This document shows positions 61,666 to 64,000 of a DNA stretch of 64,000 bases, one piece after another. The notes below the pieces were generated by a model. The model had not been told where the DNA came from and did no database searches. It was given only the letters and a program-made list of their open reading frames with translations. The DNA comes from Nocardioides sp. T2.26MG-1 (lineage in GTDB: Bacteria > Actinomycetota > Actinomycetes > Propionibacteriales > Nocardioidaceae). A program made the translations under genes and the position numbers. Position 1 is the first letter of the stretch; every line of letters starts with the position of its first letter. Location of the stretch: contig NZ_CATNLZ010000004.1 of assembly GCF_950101795.1 (NCBI RefSeq), positions 1 to 64,000 on the forward strand, written 5' to 3'.

Positions 61666-62538
61666 GTGGAGACCCAGGAGCGGCTGGCCGAGGAGTTCGA
61701 AGAGCACCGCGAGCACCTGCGTGGCGTCGCCTACCGGATGCTCGGATCGGTGGCGGAGGCCGAGGACGCCGTCCAGGAGGCGTGGCTGCGCCTGGTCCGG
61801 TCCGACACCAGCGAGGTGCGCAACCTCGCCGCGTGGCTGACCACCGTGGTCAGCCGGATCTGCCTCGACCTGCTCCGCGCCCGCACGTCGCGGCGCGAGG
61901 AGCCGCTCGACGCGCACGTGCCCGACCCGGTCGTGACCGCCCTCGACACCGATCCCGCCTGCGCCGCGGAGCAGGCGGACGAGGTGACCCTCGCGCTGCT
62001 CGTCGTGCTCGACGCACTGGGCCCGCGCGAGCGCACGGCGTTCGTCCTGCACGACATGTTCGGCGTGCCGTTCGACCAGGTCGGTGAGATCGTCGGCGCC
62101 TCGGCGGGTACGGCGGCCCAGCTCGCCAGCCGGGCGCGCCGGCGGGTCCGCGACACCCCGCCGCCGGTCGCCGACCGGGCCACCCAGCGCCGGGTGCTCG
62201 AGGCGTTCACGACCGCCGCCCGGGCGGGGGACTTCGAGGCGCTCCTCGAGGTGCTCGACCCCGACGTGCTGCTGCGCGCCGACGGTGGCGAGCACGGGCC
62301 CTCCCTGCACGTGCGCGGTGCCGCCGAGGTCGCCTCGCGGGCGATCTCGTTCCGACGGATGGAGGCCGAGCAGGTCCGGGTCCTGGTCAACGGCGCGGTC
62401 GGCCTCGTGTCGTTCCACAGCGGCCGCCCCGTGTCGGTGTTCAGCCCGGTGGTGCGCGACGGCCGGATCGTCGAGATCAACATCCTCGCCGACCCCGAGC
62501 GGATCGACCGGCTGGGCATCGCCGACCTCGTCGGGTGA
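61666..62538 (+). CDS. ECF41-family RNA polymerase sigma factor with SnoaL-like C-terminus
   Basis: The 290-residue sigma factor has region 2 (about 9-75, RMLGSVAEAEDAVQEAWLRL), region 4 (about 105-160, VGEIVGASAGTAAQLASRARRR) and a C-terminal NTF2/SnoaL-like extension (about 170-290). The extension includes LRADGGEHGP and NILADPERI, which resemble the DGGGR and NPDKL motifs of ECF41. In ECF41 the extension modulates activity in place of an anti-sigma factor. The GTG has AGGAGG 9 nt upstream. It is divergent from an AhpD-like gene, the standard ECF41 neighbourhood. Confidence 0.93.
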   Translation: METQERLAEEFEEHREHLRGVAYRMLGSVAEAEDAVQEAWLRLVRSDTSEVRNLAAWLTTVVSRICLDLLRARTSRREEPLDAHVPDPVVTALDTDPACAAEQADEVTLALLVVLDALGPRERTAFVLHDMFGVPFDQVGEIVGASAGTAAQLASRARRRVRDTPPPVADRATQRRVLEAFTTAARAGDFEALLEVLDPDVLLRADGGEHGPSLHVRGAAEVASRAISFRRMEAEQVRVLVNGAVGLVSFHSGRPVSVFSPVVRDGRIVEINILADPERIDRLGIADLVG

Positions 62539-62541
62539 CCG

Positions 62542-63060
62542 TCAGTTGACCCGGCCGCCGCGCAGCCCGGCCCGCTGCACCACGCGCTGGATCGCGAGGT
62601 CCCGGGCGTAGGGGCGCGCGACGTACCGGATGTCGCGGATCCCCTGCTCCTGGGCGGCGGACTCGAAGCAGAAGTGGCCGAACCCCAGCAGCCGGCCGTG
62701 CAGGGGACGCCGCACGGTGATGTCGAGGATCCGGCTGAGCGGCATCGTCGCGAGGCTCTGGCTGAGCACCCCGTGCACCCGGAAGACCCGCATGTTGGTG
62801 ATCACGAACCGGTCGCGGTGCTCACGCAGCGCCAGCCAGCCTGCGTGCGCGACCAGCGCGAACGCCACCAGCATCGGCGCCCACGCGAGGTCGATCGGGG
62901 CGAACGGGCTCACCACCAGCAGCAACACGCCGGCGAGCGCCTCGAGCACCGGGCGCACGAACGCGACCCAGTGGTGGCGGACCTCGTCGACGATGACCTC
63001 CCCCTCGTCGCGCAGCAGGTGCTTGCCGATGCCGGGGTCGGCCCAGCTGGCGAAACCCAC
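62542..63060 (-). CDS. PH-domain (bPH2) membrane protein
   Basis: The 172-residue protein has a short N-terminus, two membrane helices (about 36-55 and 58-76) and a bacterial PH domain (about 80-150) with RFVITNMRVFRVHGVLSQ and SRILDITV, the family core. Such proteins bind other proteins or lipids at the membrane; the role is unknown. The GTG start lacks a good ribosome site. It ends 3 bp from the sigma factor gene, tail to tail. Confidence 0.85.
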   Translation of the reverse strand: MGFASWADPGIGKHLLRDEGEVIVDEVRHHWVAFVRPVLEALAGVLLLVVSPFAPIDLAWAPMLVAFALVAHAGWLALREHRDRFVITNMRVFRVHGVLSQSLATMPLSRILDITVRRPLHGRLLGFGHFCFESAAQEQGIRDIRYVARPYARDLAIQRVVQRAGLRGGRVN

Positions 63061-63070
63061 GGGGGGCTCG

Positions 63071-63235
63071 CTACTCGAGCTCGCGCACGAAGGTGATCAC
63101 CGCGGTGAAGAAGTCGGCGGTGAGGCTCGCTCCGTTGCTGCCGGCGGTCTGCGCCGACTCGGCGAGACCGTGGGGGTCGGTGACCATCCAGAAGCCGCCG
63201 AAGACGACGAGCAGGACGACGAGGGCTTTGCGCAT
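63071..63235 (-). CDS. Small exported or membrane peptide (54 residues)
   Basis: The sequence begins MRKALVVLLVVFGGFWMV, a basic start plus hydrophobic helix. A short polar segment rich in Ala/Gly/Thr follows, then an amphipathic end (FTAVITFVRELE). The ATG at 63235 has GGAG 10 nt upstream, and an upstream in-frame GTG-type extension to 63262 is less likely. It precedes the PH-domain gene by 10 bp and is probably its operon partner. Function unknown. Confidence 0.6.
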   Translation of the reverse strand: MRKALVVLLVVFGGFWMVTDPHGLAESAQTAGSNGASLTADFFTAVITFVRELE

Positions 63236-63333
63236 GGGGGAAGTGCTCCATCTCAGTGACACCCGGAGTCATGACGGTGGACCGGGGTCGTGTCTACCGA
63301 GATCTCGCCCCCGATGCACGCAGGCGCGCCGGT

Positions 63334-64000
63334 CTAGACCGATCCGGCCCAGGCGGAGGTCGCGTCCCAGAGCCGCGCGGCGGCCTCCGCGTCCCGGGCG
63401 TCCGGCGACGGCTCCGCCGGGGCGGACCGGCGGTGGTAGCCACCGGGCGCGGCCTCGGGCGAGGTCGCGCAGAACACCGTGGTGCGGGCCCCCTGCGCCG
63501 GGGTGAGCAGCGCGCGCCGCTCCAGCGGCGCCGCGAGCCGGCGCAGCCGGGCCAGCACCGGCGCGGTCTCCAGTCCCCGGTCGGCGACGTGGGTGTGGAC
63601 CGAGCCCGGGTGCAGCGCGTAGCCGTGCAGCCCCCGCTCGCCGTACCTCCGCTCGACCTCGGCGGCCTCGTGGACCAGGGCGAGCTTGGAGGTGCCGTAC
63701 GCCGCCCACGAGTCGTACGGCGTGACCCGGCCGTCGAGCCAGGCGTTGCGACCCCGCTCGTGGAGCTTCGAGACGACGTTCACGACCCGCGCCTCGCCGT
63801 GGGTGCCCGCGGTCTCCAGCAGCAGCGGCACGAGGAGCCTGGTCAGCTGCGCGGTGCCGAGGTAGTTGGTCCGCCAGTGCACCTCGTGGCCGTCGACCAG
63901 CTGCGGCTCGGACCACCGCGAGCGCAGGTCGAGGTGGACGCCCGCGTTGTTGACCAGCGCATCGAGCCGGTCGCTGCTGGAGGCGACCCATGCGGCCAGC
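63334..64000 (-). CDS. Short-chain dehydrogenase/reductase (5' end outside window)
   Basis: The 222 visible residues form an NAD(P)-dependent SDR. The structural motif NNAG appears near the right edge (LDALVNNAGVHLDL). Next come the NYLGTAQLTRLL helix, VVNVVSK with the catalytic Ser, and the YxxxK motif as YGTSKLAL. The segment LHPGSVHTHV is the usual PG-motif. The glycine-rich cofactor loop and the start codon are beyond position 64000, so the gene is partial here. Substrate unknown; retinol-dehydrogenase-like SDRs share this pattern. Confidence 0.88.
   Translation of the reverse strand, partial: LAAWVASSSDRLDALVNNAGVHLDLRSRWSEPQLVDGHEVHWRTNYLGTAQLTRLLVPLLLETAGTHGEARVVNVVSKLHERGRNAWLDGRVTPYDSWAAYGTSKLALVHEAAEVERRYGERGLHGYALHPGSVHTHVADRGLETAPVLARLRRLAAPLERRALLTPAQGARTTVFCATSPEAAPGGYHRRSAPAEPSPDARDAEAAARLWDATSAWAGSV

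Overview
The window is very GC-rich (roughly 70% by eye), codes densely on both strands, uses many GTG and some TTG starts, and has several 4-bp stop/start overlaps. A conserved actinobacterial backbone is visible (proA, nadD, rsfS, histidine phosphatase, then leuS, degV, comEA). So are a GlgE-type alpha-glucan operon and repetitive palindromes of a kind I associate with Nocardioides relatives. I read it as a chromosomal segment of a Nocardioidaceae-like actinobacterium. The genus is an inference from gene content; no rRNA is present.

Layout. 1-4,450: comEA, degV and leuS. leuS is preceded by a leucine-codon leader peptide and an intrinsic terminator (4,494-4,588), which looks like an attenuator. 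4,641-16,450: accessory genes, namely a secreted alkaline phosphatase, a Baeyer-Villiger-type monooxygenase, a HAD phosphatase, an acyl-CoA synthetase, a MarR-regulated drug exporter with a histidine-rich N-terminus, and a lipoprotein/NRAMP-like/PRC-barrel operon. 16,465-22,104: a cytochrome P450, then a potassium-type cassette (KdpE-like regulator, short KdpD-like kinase, small membrane protein, divergent KimA/APC-type transporter), then a 145-bp internally deleted second copy of the 5' end of the same P450 gene. 22,177-27,569: M20 hydrolase, TRIC-type channel, tRNA-Ala(GGC), histidine phosphatase, rsfS, nadD, a 50-residue membrane protein and proA.

27,704-34,380: a lysyl-oxidase-like secreted protein, the ktrA/ktrB potassium system, etfBA and an enoyl-CoA hydratase. 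34,451-50,974 is the glycogen block: glgX and glgP converge on each other, then comes an M36 metalloprotease, a repeat-rich 666-bp gap, and the overlapping operon glgE-treS-mak-glgB. TreS converts trehalose to maltose, Mak phosphorylates it, GlgE polymerises maltose-1-phosphate and GlgB branches the product; GlgP and GlgX degrade it. 51,015-64,000: a Nudix protein, an unknown 172-residue protein behind a large inverted repeat, an EamA exporter with a divergent LysR regulator, a PP2C-like phosphatase next to a cysteine-free YbbN, a CoA-transferase plus acyl-CoA mutase large subunit, two further regulators, an ECF41 sigma factor with divergent ECF41-like promoters, and an SDR gene cut by the window edge.

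At least twelve genes have a TANNNT hexamer ending 6-7 nt before the start codon, so leaderless transcription is probably common. The observations I rate highest are the leuS attenuator, the paired ECF41 promoters, the truncated P450 duplication flanking the potassium cassette, and the 56-bp and 42-bp repeat arrays in front of the glucan operon.
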